This document shows positions 1 to 11,063 of a DNA stretch of 64,000 nt, one piece after another. The DNA is taken from NCBI GenBank assembly GCA_948144175.1, contig CANXME010002160.1, forward strand, positions 2,675,501 to 2,739,500. The letters run 5' to 3'. The number at the start of each line of letters is the position of its first letter. Position 1 is the first letter of the stretch. The DNA is from Closterium sp. NIES-65. Lineage: Eukaryota > Streptophyta > Zygnematophyceae > Desmidiales > Closteriaceae. Under the pieces are notes generated by a model. It searched no databases, was not told the origin of the DNA, and worked only from the letters and a program-made list of their open reading frames with translations. A program made the translations under genes and the position numbers.

Positions 1-295
1 CATGCCACTTTGAGACATGTAAGAACTGCATGTTTCATGCAGACAGAACAGCAGTGGCATCGTCTGAATATCTTAACTCCACTGCCTTGTGCTAACTTTG
101 CTCCCTCAACCTGTCTGCTCATCTCAACAGGTGATGCCATGTCACGTCATACCCTCTAACGCATACTCTATCTTCCCCCCTCCTCCTTACCCCTTCCTCC
201 ACTCAGCCCACACTTGCCCCGTCCTCCTCTGCTCGCCTGACCTGACAGCCTGCCCAGCAGCACCAGAAGCACAAGCCCCATCTTGGAGACGTCTC

Positions 296-330
296 ACAAG
301 CTTCAGAACCCACCTGAGACACAACGTGTT
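296..330 (-). repeat. Partial duplicate of the 3' edge of ATPase exon 9
   Basis: On the minus strand, the junction CTCAGGTGGGTT that ends exon 9 at 396 recurs about 95 bp downstream in a similar context. A second short copy of the GTGCTGCTGGGCA stretch of exon 9 lies further down, near 250-265. Either GT could act as donor. Because the gene runs off the window, I cannot tell which is used. Confidence 0.45.
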
Positions 331-395
331 CTTACTGAGGCTTCCGAATAAACCAACACGCACAGGCCACAGTCGTTCCGTGGTCCAAAACCCAC

Positions 396-3300
396 CTGAG
401 CCAAAGCGTGCCCAGCAGCACAACAAGCGCGAGCCCCAGCTTGCACCCCAGCTCCAGCGCCAGCCCCTTGCGCACGTTGCTGAGAGCAGCACGTGCCTCC
501 TCGAGCAGGAAGCGGATGGCACCGAAGGAGGGGTCAAGCAACACCACGGACGCTGCATCGCGCACCGCTGCCGGGCCCGGGCCTACAGCTATGCCCACGT
601 CCGCTGCTGCTAGCACTGATGCGTCTGTCAGGCCTGGGTGGGAAGGGGGTGGGAGAGAGAAAAGAGGGGTTTGGGGAGTGGTTCGGAATGAGGTTTGGGG
701 GTAGGAAAATGGTGCGTGAGTGGGAGGGAGGTACATGGAGTGGGTTTGATCTGCAACGTTCTCTTCTCCGCACGAAATGTTGGATGGGTTTTTGTGGGAT
801 CGAGCTAGGCGCGAGAGGATGATTTTGACTTGTTGGGTGGAGGAAGAATGTCAGAGAGCGACGGGCTGCATAGCATAACAGTGAGTGGAGAGCATTAACC
901 ACGGTGCAGTGCTCATGGGGTAGCAACCGATCACAGACCCACAACACAACTGCACGCACATGTGATCATCCCTGCCCCACACTTTACCTATCCTTACCTC
1001 TATTCATCCCCACAACCCCGGTTTTCCCTCACAACATCTCCTCTGCAGTCCCCCCTGCCCCTCGCAACTCCCCAGACCCTCACCACTACCCCCCTAATGT
1101 CCTCACTTGACCCGCACGCGGCCACGAGCTGTCCATTCATCTGCAGAGCTTCCAGAATGCAGAGCTTGTCTGTGGGAGATGCGCGCGCCACCACGCTAGT
1201 GCCCGCCACAAGAGCCCTGAGCTCCTCGCCCGTGCTCTGCGCTGGCGGGCGCTCCGTGCATGAGATGGCGTCCTGCTGCACCTCCTGCTGCTGCACCTGG
1301 GGGGAGGGAGAGGGGGAAAAGGGGAATGGGGGGGCCCCAAGAAGTGTGGGTTGAAAACGGATCCATGGAGAGGGGAGCGGGGAATGGGAAGGGGGAAGTG
1401 GGGAGGAGGGAGGGGGGAGGGTGTTTTTTTAGCTGCCTGAAGATTTGGTACGAGGTGACTTTTGAGTCGACTCAAAAGATATTGTACGCAGACGGCGCCA
1501 GGGACAGGAGGGGGGAGGAGTGCAGGTTCTAGGTGCCCCACACACACTGCAGCAGTGGCGGCGGTGGCAGCGGCAGCGGCAGAAGAAGCAGCAGCAGCAA
1601 CGAGTCTTGAGACGTTTGAAGCATCCCTTACCTGATGCGGATAGCAGATGGCAGCAGCTCTAGCCACAGCAACGGCCGTCCCCAGGTGATCCCCAGTCAC
1701 CAGCACAGGGCGCACCCCCGCAAGGCGGCAGCAGCGCGCGGCAGCAGCAGCGTCAACGCGCGTGGGGTCGGAAAGAGCAACGAGGCCCAGGAAGGTGCAG
1801 TCGGCGATGGAGGAGACGAGGGCGGTGCGGGAAGAGGAATGGCGGGGGCTGGAGTGATCCGCTGTGCTGCCAGACGCATAGCCCACTAGCGTGTAGCCTG
1901 GGGTTGTGGAGATGGGCGGGGAGGAAGGGGGAATGGGTGGGAGAGGGGGTGTTTAGAGGGGGTGGGTGTGCAGGGGGAGCGGGTGTGCAGGGGGAGCGGG
2001 TGTGCAGGGGGAGCGGGTGTGCAGGGGGAGCGGGTGTGCAGGGGGAGCGGGTGTGCAGGGGGAGCGGGTGTGCAGAGGGAGGAGACGAGGACCGTGCACG
2101 AAGATGTTTTTTGAGAATTCTCAAAAAACAGACCGTGCACGAAGAGTGATGCCGAGGACGAGAGCCACGGGCTGGAGTGATCAGCCGTGCTGCCAGACGC
2201 ATAGCCCACTAGCGTGTAGCCCGAGGTAGGGGAGGGAGGGGGGAAAGAGGGGGCGGGGGTGTGGGGGAGCGAGATGCAGTGGATGGCGGATAAGACGACT
2301 GCTGAGCGCTGAAGTCATTAGCTGTGCTGCCCGAAGCATAGCCCACTTGCGTGTAGCCAGGGGCGGGGGGAGGCAGGGGCGGGGGACAGGATTGGTGGAA
2401 GGAGGAGAAGGGGAAGGATGAATGTAAACCCAAGAATAAGCAATAATCCCATGCTGTGCGATGTGTTTCCCCATGCTGTTGTTCCTGCTTGTCAGTCATG
2501 CCTGGAGCAGCACCCACCAACCCACCCACCCCTACCTCATGGGCCACTCAGGCTGATCCATCCATCCATCCTCCATACCTTGGTCGGCGAGCTCCTGAAT
2601 GCGTTTGAGCAGCGCAGGGCGCAGGGAAGAGATGGACTCGGGCTCGCCATGGCACAGCACGCTGCCGCACTGCTCCACCAGCACCTCTGGCGGCCCCCTC
2701 ACGTACACCCTCTCACACACCTCGCCCTCCCCCCCACCGCCTCTTGCTGCTGCTGTTGTTCCTGCTGTGTCGCCTGCATCTGGCGCTGCACCGTTTTGTG
2801 CTGCTGCCCTGCGGCCGGGTAAACAGCGGGGAGACAGGAAAACGCGTGGCACTGGCAGGTTGAATTGGTAGATGGACCTGTGCGGGGAAAACTGGTGTGG
2901 GTTGGCTGGAAGGAGGAAGCGGGTTGGGTTACAAATATCGTCCAACTCAGACAGACAGGCATCTGCGACTTTTATTCGACTTTTATTCGACTTTTATTCG
3001 ACTTTTATTCGACTTTTATTCGACTTATATTCGACTTTTATTCGACTCTTTTGGGAAAGGACGAGAGGGACTGAAGCGTCTAACGACACGCCTCTCTCCG
3101 ACACCCAGTTTGTGCTGAACCTGATCTTTTAGAATTCTAAGAACACAGGTTCACCGATGGAGTGAAAGAGCCCCGGGAGAGGAGGCATCAGCAGTGAAGA
3201 GGTGCGGATAAAGCATGGTAGGTATAGGGGTAGGTAAGGGGGTGGGTAAGGGGGTGGGTAAGGGATAGGCAGGCAAGGCTCAGGTTCACACAGCGTACCG

Positions 3301-6300
3301 TCTCCCCAGCGCCAGCAGCTTCTGCTGCACCGACTTTCCCCGCTTCGACGCAGCAGCCGCGACACCCCCCTCTGCAACCGCCACGGGCACATTGGCATAC
3401 GTTCTCGTGGCGCACTTCAGCACCGCATCATACGGGGTATCTGCCAGCCTATCCGCGGCAGCCTTGGCCTCATAGCACCGCCTCAGCATGTCGTGTAGTG
3501 GTCGGAGACCTCTCGTGGACGCTACTGCTGCTGCTGCTGCAGCTACGGCTGCCTCTTCTTCGCCTTCTAGACCCTCGTATGGAAGGCTTGTTAGCACTGA
3601 CGGGCCGCCGACCGCTGCGAGGATCGCCCAATCGAGCGTGTCCACGTGGCCTCCTCTGGCTGCCACGTCAGCAGTGCGCACACCTCCTGCTCCTGCTCCT
3701 CCTCCAGCTGATGCTAGCCCTTTGGGGCCGGTAGACAAAACTGAGCCGCCTTCCAGCAAAGACTCGCTCTGCTCCTCGCTCTCCCCAATGTCAATCTGCA
3801 ACGCCGCTCCGGCTCCTGCGTCCCTCGCCTCCTTCGCCACTCGCGCAAGGAACTCCGCTTCTGACGACGGCAATGATGCCCCATCTGCTGCACCGGAAGA
3901 TGATCCTGCCCCTCCTCCATCTGCTGCCACCCCGCCTGCTAACCCACCAGCAGAAGACCCAGCAGCAGCAGCAGCAGCGGAAGAAGAAGCAGCAGAAGCA
4001 CTGAGAGAGGACAAGCTTCCCCTGCTGCTGCTGCTGCTGGTGCCTCTCCGCCGTTTCATCCCCGTGCTATCCCTCAACAGATCATCCCCCATATCAGACA
4101 TGAACACCCACGCTTCAAACAGCCGTCCCAGCGCATTCATCGCCCCGTCCTCCGCCAAGGGCCCTGTCTTGGGAACTGCTCTCGTCGCCTCTGCTAGATC
4201 CTCCGCCCCCACAGGCGTATCTGCCACCAGCAGCTCGTGCAGAGCCGGCTTGTCCTCCGTTAAGCACCCGGTTTTGTCGGTGAGAATGGTGTCGACGAAG
4301 GAGAGGTTCTCTATGGCCTTCAACTGCTGGAAGAAGATTTCGTTCGCCTCCAGCCGGTGGCTGCATGCGCCGAGCGTGGAGTAGAGCAGCGCGGGAAGGT
4401 CGTCGGGCAGCGTGGCGAAAAAGAGTACGAGAGAGACGAGGAGAACGTCCTGCCACACCACCTGCCGGAACACTCCCAGCGCAGCAGCCATCACGCTGAC
4501 TCCCACCGACGCGAAAGCGATTTGCTTCGAGGCCGAGCGCAGCAGCAGCAGCAGCGGGGAGGTCTCCCCTCCGCCTCCGATCCTCATCGCGTGCACGTGC
4601 GAGACCGACGCGAGCTTCTTCCCGATTTCCGTCTGCATGCCCGTGCGGAACACAACACCCGAGCCGTACCCGCAGGTGACCATGGTCCCTGCGAGGGCGA
4701 TGTTCTGGCACCCGATCGGGGTGGCTTTGGCGGTGGGGTTGAGGGTGAGGGAGGCGTCTTTGGGGCAGGGCGCTGCTTCCCACTCGCCGGAGACGCCCGA
4801 CTCGTCGATCTCAAGGAGCGTGCAGTGGAGCAGCCGCAGATCTGCTGGGACCTCCTGCGGGGTGGGGAGGTGGGGGGGGTTGGGGTGGGGCAGGGGGAGG
4901 GGGAAGGGGCGGGGGAGGGAAGTGGGAGGGGGATAGGGAAAGGGGGGGCCGGGGGGTTTAGTCGACACAAGGATCGGGGACAGGGAGGCCGGGTGTTGGG
5001 GAGGTGGGAGGAAGGCGTCTTTGGGGCAGGGCGCTGCTTCCCATCCCACTCGCCGGAGAAGCCCGACTCGTCGATCTCGAGGAGCGTGCAGTGGAGCAGC
5101 CGCAGATCCGCTGGGACCTCCTGTGGGGTGGGGAGGCGGGGGAGAGGGCGTTTGGGAGGGGAGGAGGAGGGGCTGGGGAAGGGGGAGGCAGCAGCAGTGG
5201 ACAGCCGCAGGCAGCAGAGCTTGCCTACACTACACCACCCCCTTCCCACACATATCACATAGCTTTCATACAAGAACTTATTCAGGCACCCACCATACCC
5301 AACCGCAGCAGCACCACGTCCCCAGCCAGACACCAGGTCAGCACAGCTCAAAGCCACAGACGTCGCGGCCATCATGGCAGGCAGCAGAACTAGACAGTGC
5401 CTGCACTACACTGCGTTGCTGCTTTCCCACATACACCACAAGCTAATGTATTCGTTCAGAATCTACCATGCCTCCTCACGTGCACCCACCCACCATGCGT
5501 CATCACAGGCACCCACCATGCCTGATCGCAGCAGCACAATGTCCCCAGGCACGAGGTCAGCACGGCTCACAGCCACAGCCGCACCGTCCCTTAGCACCAG
5601 AGCATCATGCGGCGCTGCCAGGCTGGCAGCTGCCAAACGGTGCCGCCCGCGCCACTCGGCGTAGAGGTGGAGCAGGAGGAGGGCGAGGGAGCAGAGCGCG
5701 CCGAGTGTGGCTTCCTCTGGGGGCGTGAGGCCTGCGAAGAGGACCACCAGCGCCAGGAGGAGCAGCTGAGGGGTGGCATATGGTGGGGTGGGGTGGGGTG
5801 GGGTGGGTGGGGTATGGTGTGGTGTGGAGTGGTGTGGTGCGGTGTGGTGCATGTGCATGGAGGGAGAGAGGTGTTGCTAGGTAAGGGTGGGAGGTGGGGG
5901 AGGAACGGGGTGGGAAGAGGTAGGGGAATGGGGGCGTGCAGAGGGGTTGCAATTGTAGATCAATGTTATTCTTCCAAAGAAGGAAAATCGTGGAAGGACT
6001 AGTAACGAGTCAGGGGGGAATGGGCAGCTGCATAGGGACAAGACAGAGAGCGGAAAGAAGGGAGAATGAGCGAGAATGGGGAGAGCTGGGAGCGGGGAAG
6101 CTGTGGGAAGGTGAAGGGAGGGAGGGGGCGGGGAGAGAAAAGAAGCAGGCGCAAGAGTGGGCGGAGAGCAGAGCAGGGTAGGGCGACGCAAGGCAGGGCA
6201 GGACAGGGCAGGGCAAGGCAGGGCAGGGCACGACAGGACAGGGCAGGGCAAGGCAGGGCAGGGCACGACAGGACAGGGCAGGGCAAGGCACAGGAACGCA

Positions 6301-8107
6301 CCCGTGTGGGAGTGTAGAGGTGGGCGAGGAGGAAGAGCGGGAAGGAGGGCACGGGCATGGTTTCGTATTCGTTGCGGCCGTGCTTGAGCAGGCGTGCTGC
6401 TGCCACCTCACGAGGTAACCCCGATGCCTCCACCACGTGTAATATGCTGGCAATGCCATCGCAGATGGGCGGGCGGGGGAACATGGGGCCCGGGGAAAGG
6501 GGAAACGGGGGAATGAGGGAACACGGGGAAGAGGGGACGTGGGGAAGGGTGGAAGGGAGGAAGTGGGGAAGGGTTGAAGAAGGGAAGGGGGACGGGTGGA
6601 AGGCGAAGGGGTGACAGCGGGAAGGAAGGGGAGAAGGTGGAAATAGGGAAAGCGAGGAAGGGAGGAGGTGGAGAGGAGGAGGAGGGGGGGAAGGGGCAAG
6701 GAAGCAAAGTAGCGTTGGGGCAATTACTTGCTTCTATTGTCCCGCATGCAGCGAAAGGATGAACGAAATGACGAGCTCTGTTCTGCTCTGCTCTGTGATG
6801 CTCATGTGGCGCTGCAATGGATGAATGAGATGGGTGCGATGAGCCGATGGTTTTTTCTTTTGAGGCACCTCAGCCTCCAAAGGAAGATGAGAGCGTGGTG
6901 CACTGTGTTGGTAAATTTTAGTTGACTGAAAGCACAATTGCTGCCATAAATGATAAGCGAGATGAGTGGGCACGGCGCACTGTAGTGCAGAGAAGAGTGA
7001 ACGCCCTGCGATGTTGGAGTCATTTTTGAGAATTCTCAGAAATAAATGGTGAGCGAGATGAATGGGTGGCGTGGCGCACTGCAGTGCAGAGAAGAGTGAA
7101 CGCCCCGCCGTACATGGTAGCACGTGTGCGGCGAGCATAAGCATGGCAGCATGTGCATGGCGGCATGTGCATGGCGGCATGTGCATGGCAGCATGTGCAT
7201 GGCAGCAAGTGCATGGCAGCATGTGCATGGCAGCAAGTGCCCGGCGGCGGCACGTGCATAAGTGGCAGGGAGGTAGGTAGGTAGGTGGGTAGGTAGGTAG
7301 GTAAGTACCGGCAGACAGCAGCACCAGAGGTGGCCCAGGGAGGGGGGTCCATGTTAATCTGCACGTCCTTGCTTCGCCGCCTCCACTTCAACCGCGCCCT
7401 CATGCCACCTGCCATGCATGCGCACGTCGGCACAGCGGGCGGACGCGGAGCACGCGGACGAGGGGGGATGCGGAGCACGTGGAGGGGGAAATGCGGAAAG
7501 GGGGAATTGTGAAGCAAGAGGGGAGTTCAGTTCAGCATGCAACGACTGACTCGGCGGGTTTGTTGACCGTCGTCGTTGCTGGCACGAAACGCGGCAAGAT
7601 ATGCCAGCAGCGGGACGGCACGCAACGGCATTCACAGCGTCAGCAGTGCAAGATCGACGGCACGCAGCGGGATGCACAGCAACCAGCGAAATTCACGGCT
7701 TCAGCAACGCGAGATGCACGGATTTCACGAGCAAACCGCCTTGTTTCAACCACTGTTCACTCCATTACACTCCGTCAACGGCTTACTCGGTATTCGCCAG
7801 CAAACCGCCCGTTTTGACCACCAATTTCTCCCCCACACTCCGGCAACGACTTACTCGGCAGCTGCGACCACGCGACCGGCATGACGACAGCGCACAGCAC
7901 GACGGAGAGCGCGAAGAGACCGTTGTAGAGGTACGGCAAGCCGGGGACCTCCCAGTCCGTCGCAACGCCTAGGATCGCGAACAGCAGCGCCGTCGCCGCT
8001 AGCCCCAGTCCCCCGATCGTGCCCCATACGTGCGGCGGAAGCACCTGCAGATCCGGCTGCTCCACGCGCCGCCGCTGCTCGGAGTTCCGCCGCGAGCGCG
8101 ACGGCAT
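396..8107 (-). CDS. P-type ATPase-like membrane protein with degenerate catalytic motifs (3' end outside window)
   Basis: Nine exons join in frame with GT-AG introns: 8107-7855, 7408-7309, 6446-6302, 5765-5517, 4854-3299, 2808-2579, 1897-1632, 1296-1107, 633-396, giving about 1,075 residues before the left edge. Order seen: two N-terminal membrane segments (about residues 30-80), a GLPREVAAARLLKHGRNEYE segment, M1/M2, actuator domain (VPGDIVLL, VPADLRLL, DESGVSGEW near 267-274), M3/M4 with PDDLP in place of the usual PEGLP, phosphorylation motif DKTGCLTED (Asp442), a long Ser/Ala/Gly-rich insert, a nucleotide-binding-like RGPPEVL, VTGDH, and GSSLTDASVLAAADVGIAVG at 995-1014. The family pumps cations or moves lipids using a phospho-Asp cycle. 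Here TGES reads SGEW, DKTGT reads DKTGC and GDGVND reads GSSLTD. Substrate is unknown and a pseudoenzyme is possible. The start is the first Met of the first exon. The fold call is firm; the terminal exons after 396 are not resolved. Confidence 0.8.
1459..1478. repeat. Palindrome P1 (TTTTGAG-TCGA-CTCAAAA)
   Basis: CTTTTGAGTCGACTCAAAAG is a perfect 20-bp palindrome in the intron between ATPase exons 7 and 8. The flanks (tttggtacgaggtga on the left, tattgtacgcagacg on the right) resemble a decayed direct repeat of about 16 bp. Confidence 0.85.
1968..2078. repeat. 18-bp intronic minisatellite
   Basis: About six tandem copies of GGGGGAGCGGGTGTGCAG in an ATPase intron, just upstream (plus coordinates) of palindrome P2. 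No coding role is seen. Confidence 0.9.
2105..2130. repeat. Palindrome P2 (26 bp, GAATTC centre)
   Basis: A perfect 26-bp palindrome centred on GAGAATTCTC, with arms of six T and six A. It is flanked immediately on both sides by the direct repeat GACCGTGCACGAAGA (about 15 bp), which looks like a target-site duplication. It lies beside one of the extra copies of ATPase exon 7. Confidence 0.95.
2166..2362 (-). repeat. Two extra truncated copies of the 5' end of ATPase exon 7
   Basis: The acceptor and first codons of exon 7 (reading GYTLVGYASGSTADHSS, real copy starting at 1897) recur at about 2221-2170 and, more diverged, at about 2362-2300. Each copy keeps an upstream AG but loses similarity after roughly 15-20 codons. 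Only the 1897 copy continues into the ADCTFLGLVALSDPTR hinge segment, so the other two are dead or cryptic exons. Confidence 0.85.
2967..3052. repeat. 11-bp AT-rich minisatellite
   Basis: About eight tandem copies of GACTTTTATTC in the intron between ATPase exons 5 and 6. The base composition is very unlike the surrounding GC-rich intron. Confidence 0.9.
3125..3144. repeat. Palindrome P3 (variant, TTAGAATTCTAA)
   Basis: A 12-bp perfect core, TTAGAATTCTAA, with imperfect T-rich and A-rich arms. GAACCTG on the left and CAGGTTC on the right extend the inverted symmetry. It appears to be a diverged member of the P1/P2 family and lacks a clear flanking direct repeat. Confidence 0.6.
4957..4971. 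repeat. Probable decayed palindrome between copies of ATPase exon 5 edge
   Basis: TTTAGTCGACACAA resembles a mutated TTTGAGTCGACTCAAA. It lies between the real 5' end of exon 5 (4854 downward) and its duplicate at 5135-5008. The G-rich intron sequence on either side is also similar, as expected of a duplicated flank. Confidence 0.45.
5008..5135 (-). repeat. Truncated duplicate of the 5' part of ATPase exon 5 (actuator loop)
   Basis: This repeats the exon 5 acceptor and its first ~35 codons (VPADLRLLHCTLLEIDESG). The copy differs by a 5-bp insertion right after the SGEW codons, which throws the frame off, and it has no matching downstream exon body. The phase of exon 4 (ending in phase 0 at 5517) joins exon 5 at 4854 directly, so this copy is most likely skipped. 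Confidence 0.85.
5287..5400 (-). repeat. Duplicate of the 3' part of ATPase exon 4 with donor site
   Basis: This matches the exon 4 segment encoding ADLVPGDIVLL plus its GTGGGT donor (5517-5625). A 4-bp insertion inside the VPGD codons breaks the frame. The similarity extends into the intron (about 5225-5285 against 5400-5460), so the duplicated unit is nearly 200 bp long. Confidence 0.8.
6178..6292. repeat. GGGCA-type simple repeat
   Basis: Imperfect array of GGGCA, AGGCA and GGACA units in the ATPase intron just downstream of exon 3 on the minus strand. Confidence 0.85.
6855..6875. repeat. Palindrome P4 (degenerate, TGAG-GCAC-CTCA)
   Basis: TTTTGAGGCACCTCAGCC keeps the TTTTGAG and CTCA arms around a non-palindromic GCAC centre. 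The right arm is mutated. It lies in the same intron as P5. Confidence 0.5.
7022..7043. repeat. Palindrome P5 with long flanking direct repeats
   Basis: A 22-bp palindrome with one mismatch, centred on GAGAATTCTC. It is flanked by direct copies of about 70 bp (about 6950-7020 and 7044-7110) that share GTGCAGAGAAGAGTGAACGC and abut the palindrome on both sides. Confidence 0.9.
7140..7305. repeat. 14-bp minisatellite followed by GTAG tetranucleotide tract
   Basis: 7140-7250 holds about eight copies of CATGGC(A/G)GCATGTG. 7266-7305 is a (GTAG)n tract ending at the donor of ATPase exon 2. Confidence 0.85.
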
Positions 8108-8501
8108 TGCGGATTGAACAGGCGATGCGACGCACCGCGCACGGTGAAAGAGGTTGCCTTTGGTTCGGATGTGGAGAATTTCGGGGTGGAACGGTCACGC
8201 AGGTGGACCAAATCTAGGGAATCTCAGAAAATTTAGCACATTCGGGTTCTCAGTCATGGAGGTCGGTGCTTCGAGAGCGTATCACAGGAATCTTCCTTCC
8301 CAGATCAGCACATGCTTGCACGAATCTCAATCAGGCGACACAGGAGCGGGATAATACCAGATACAGTTTCTCGGATGTGCTTGGCAGTAGTAAAGCTCCC
8401 ATCGAGATTGCCGCATTGGAGAGAATGGGATCTTGGCTTGGCTGGTTGCATTGGGTGGAGGAGGCGTGCGTGTACAAAGCGTTGTTGTGATGCCATTACA
8501 T
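8108..8501. other. Upstream flank of the ATPase gene
   Basis: A gene-free stretch between the ATPase start codon and the gypsy target site. It should hold the ATPase promoter. I see no clear TATA box or other motif. Confidence 0.4.
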
Positions 8502-8506
8502 TTAAC

Positions 8507-8850
8507 TGTTACGGGTGCAATGAATCTAAGAACGGTAGCGAGAATTGCACTAAGGTGTCAAACGAGTACAAAACATGAGCGAGGGCATGAGCGAACATTT
8601 ATACGCGAAACATGCAAACGGTAACGCGGTGCGTGCGAGCTAGCTAGTGCTACGCTGGAAACGAGGCTCGGGCTAGTCCCGAAGCGTAGGCCGACACGGC
8701 CAGGCCGCCAGGCAGGCCAGCAGTGCGAGGTTTGGTGAAACAGTGCGCGCGAAGTCGGCGAAGCCCCGTTAGTAGTAACGGGCGAACAACGGCTATTGCT
8801 GTACGTGATGTAGTCGGGCTACGTAAGGAATGCCGAGAAAATTCCTTACA
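8507..8850 (-). repeat. Gypsy 3' LTR
   Basis: 344 bp with TG...CA ends. It is clearly homologous to 22518-22844 but differs by substitutions and a 9-bp-class indel in the GGCCAGGC tract, so the insertion is not recent. Confidence 0.95.
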
Positions 8851-9216
8851 CTACCCTCCCCCTCAAGAAGCCCCCTCCGCTACGCGAGTGCGTGTATATC
8901 GCGGAATCCCCGGCTCCTCAGGTACACTTGCAATGCAGGGTGGTTTTCGATGTTGGCCAGGGGCACCCAGCTGTCCTCAGTTGGCGTGCGATCCTTCCAG
9001 CGAACGAGGAATTCAATCCTCTTGATTCTCGTGGGGTGTCGAATCCGATGGCTCAGGATTTTTTCGGGTGCGATGATCGGCTCCGATGCAGGGCGAGTCA
9101 TCGATGGCGGGCGGTGGCGAGGCAGTTGGCTTGTGGTTGGGATGTAGGGGCGAAGCAAGCTGACGTGGAACGAAGGGCTGATATACCAGTCGGTCGGTAA
9201 CAGTAGGTGTGCGGTT
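8851..9216 (-). pseudogene. Gypsy pol C-terminus with chromodomain
   Basis: Reads LLPTDWYISPSFHVSLLRPY, the usual end of a chromoviral integrase, then a chromodomain with EKILSHRIR, EFLVRWKD and EDSWVPLANIEN. It stops close to the polypurine tract. Chromodomains direct integration to heterochromatin in known chromoviruses. This block is cut off from the rest of pol (17661 onward) by two insertions. Removing both with one copy of each target duplication restores a continuous reading frame across the junction. Confidence 0.9.
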
Positions 9217-9954
9217 CAGGCCCTCAGATTCGTTTGGGGGTACACTGAGGCCTCAGGGCAGTTTTTAGGAAATCAGAATCTGCCCTGAATTGTCAGGGCT
9301 GCACAGGGTGAGGTATCCTGAAATGTCAGTGCTACATTTGAGAGTATCCTGGCAGCTCAGTGCTACATTTCGTACAATCCTGTATATTTCGCGCGTGTTA
9401 TGTTAGTGGGGATCGAAATGCTCTCCACATTCGAAGTGTGTAATTCTGGGGTGCAACTGCAAGTGGCTGGCAGTGCAAGTCGCTGGCAGCTGCATGGTGC
9501 GAAAGTGTTACAGCACAGTACAAGGAGATGGCGAAGGTGGCGGGGAACATTGTGGGCCAAATTGGCGCTAAAACACATTCTTTTAACTCTTGTTTTTCTA
9601 AGAGTCGAACATGGAGTGTTGCAGTGGGTAAAGCGAATGATTGCTACTCAGTAGGTTGCCTCCTCGATTCCCCTTGGCTCCAGCATCCGAAGCGTTTGCC
9701 TTGCCCACTTTAGGCCCCGAAACCCAGGATATTTTTCGTACAGTACATCTCGCTTCAGGGCGAGATTCGACATTATCCTGAGTCGTCAGGGCTGAACCTA
9801 CAGCGTTATCCTGAGTTTTCAGTACACAAAATAACCATTATACTGATTTTACAGGACAAGTAATTCCCTTATGCTGTTTTTTCAGGAGAAGCATGTTAAA
9901 CCTATCCTGAATTCAGGAGAATCAGGATAAATTATCCTGATAACATAGGCCCTG
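9217..9954. mobile_element. Non-autonomous hAT element (738 bp)
   Basis: Bounded by the perfect 8-bp target duplication GTGCGGTT (9209-9216, 9955-9962). The ends CAGGCCCTCAGATTC and ...GGCCCTG match the termini of the hAT at 24329-28456, including subterminal TATCCTGA/ATCAGGA repeats. It has no transposase and was presumably moved by that family's enzyme. It sits inside the gypsy pol gene. Confidence 0.92.
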
Positions 9955-10595
9955 GTGCGGTTACTGGCGTGATCATGTAGCAGGGCTGACGCTATCAGAC
10001 TAAATAGTCTGATTAGTCTGACGGATCAGACCATCGAGTTTGTGAAAAATGGAATTCCAGAGTAGTCAAATTTTCATCACTAAGAGCCTCAGAGTTATTG
10101 TTTTATGGCCCCTGATTCAGTGTAATAGGCCTAAGTGTTAGTCATTTCTGGAGTCTGTCACTACAGAGTATGCGTTCTATGGTCCCTGCATGCGAGTTTA
10201 TCGGGAGGAAGCTTCATAGAAATTTCCTTTCGATACACCCACCTCCGAGGTGGCAGCGAATGCCAACACGTGAGCAAAGCATACAACACCTGCTGTGATA
10301 TCTGAATACACTTTATCTGTGGCAGTATCACGCAGGTTGAATTGTGTCCCACAGTGGGTTAACCGTTGAAGCGAGCTAGAAAAAGAAGCCCAATAGTGAT
10401 GTCTTAGCGGATAGCACAACAAATCGGCGAATCGGTGGGAGAGGATATCTTGCCACAGGTAATGTATCACACTTTTTGGTGCTGAAATCGAAAATTTCTC
10501 CGCACCACAGCACTTGAAATAAATTGTTCCTGATTCATAGGTTGAAAATTTATGTTGCGGAGGAACCGGCCGATTCTCGCGCGCCAAGTGGTGGT

Positions 10596-10727
10596 TGTCA
10601 GAATCAGCGAACAGGAATGAATGAACTAGCAGTGAAATGAGTACAAGTAGGAAACCCTAGAATTGTGTACCCCCTATAGGCTAACCCACTGTAGCCTACA
10701 CAAGCAGAACACATATAATGTTTGACA
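10596..10727 (-). mobile_element. Solo LTR of the copia B-type family
   Basis: 132 bp, TGTCAGAATC...TTTGACA, with a perfect 5-bp target duplication GTGGT (10591-10595, 10728-10732). It shares GAATGAATGAACTA, GTAGGAAACCC and CAGCCTACACA-like blocks with the LTRs of the copias at 10958 and 49994. It presumably arose by LTR-LTR recombination. Confidence 0.92.
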
Positions 10728-11063
10728 GTGGTTTGTGTTCTGTGCCAGCTCAGCTGCGTGGCAAGTCGCCCAGTTGGCACTTGCAAAGTTGCGCCAAATC
10801 GAGCCAATGTTGCAACAGTCCTTCTCGCCCTTGAAGCTCACCGACAAACCAGAAGGAAAAAACAAAAAAATACTGCGACTCTGAAGTAATTTCCCCAACA
10901 CTGAAGTACCAGAGTTGTGTTTTTTTAAACCTTGATTTCTTTTAACACGCTCAGATGTGAGAATTGAGGAATGAATGAACTAGCAAGCACTTGGGTACAA
11001 GTAGGAAAACATAGAAGTGTTGTACCCCATATTGTCTACCCCACTACAGCCTACACAGACTAT

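Noticed and set aside
3488-4384. A 298-codon plus-strand frame
   Set aside because: It is antisense to the large ATPase exon 5 and shows no domain; the minus strand carries clear P-type motifs.
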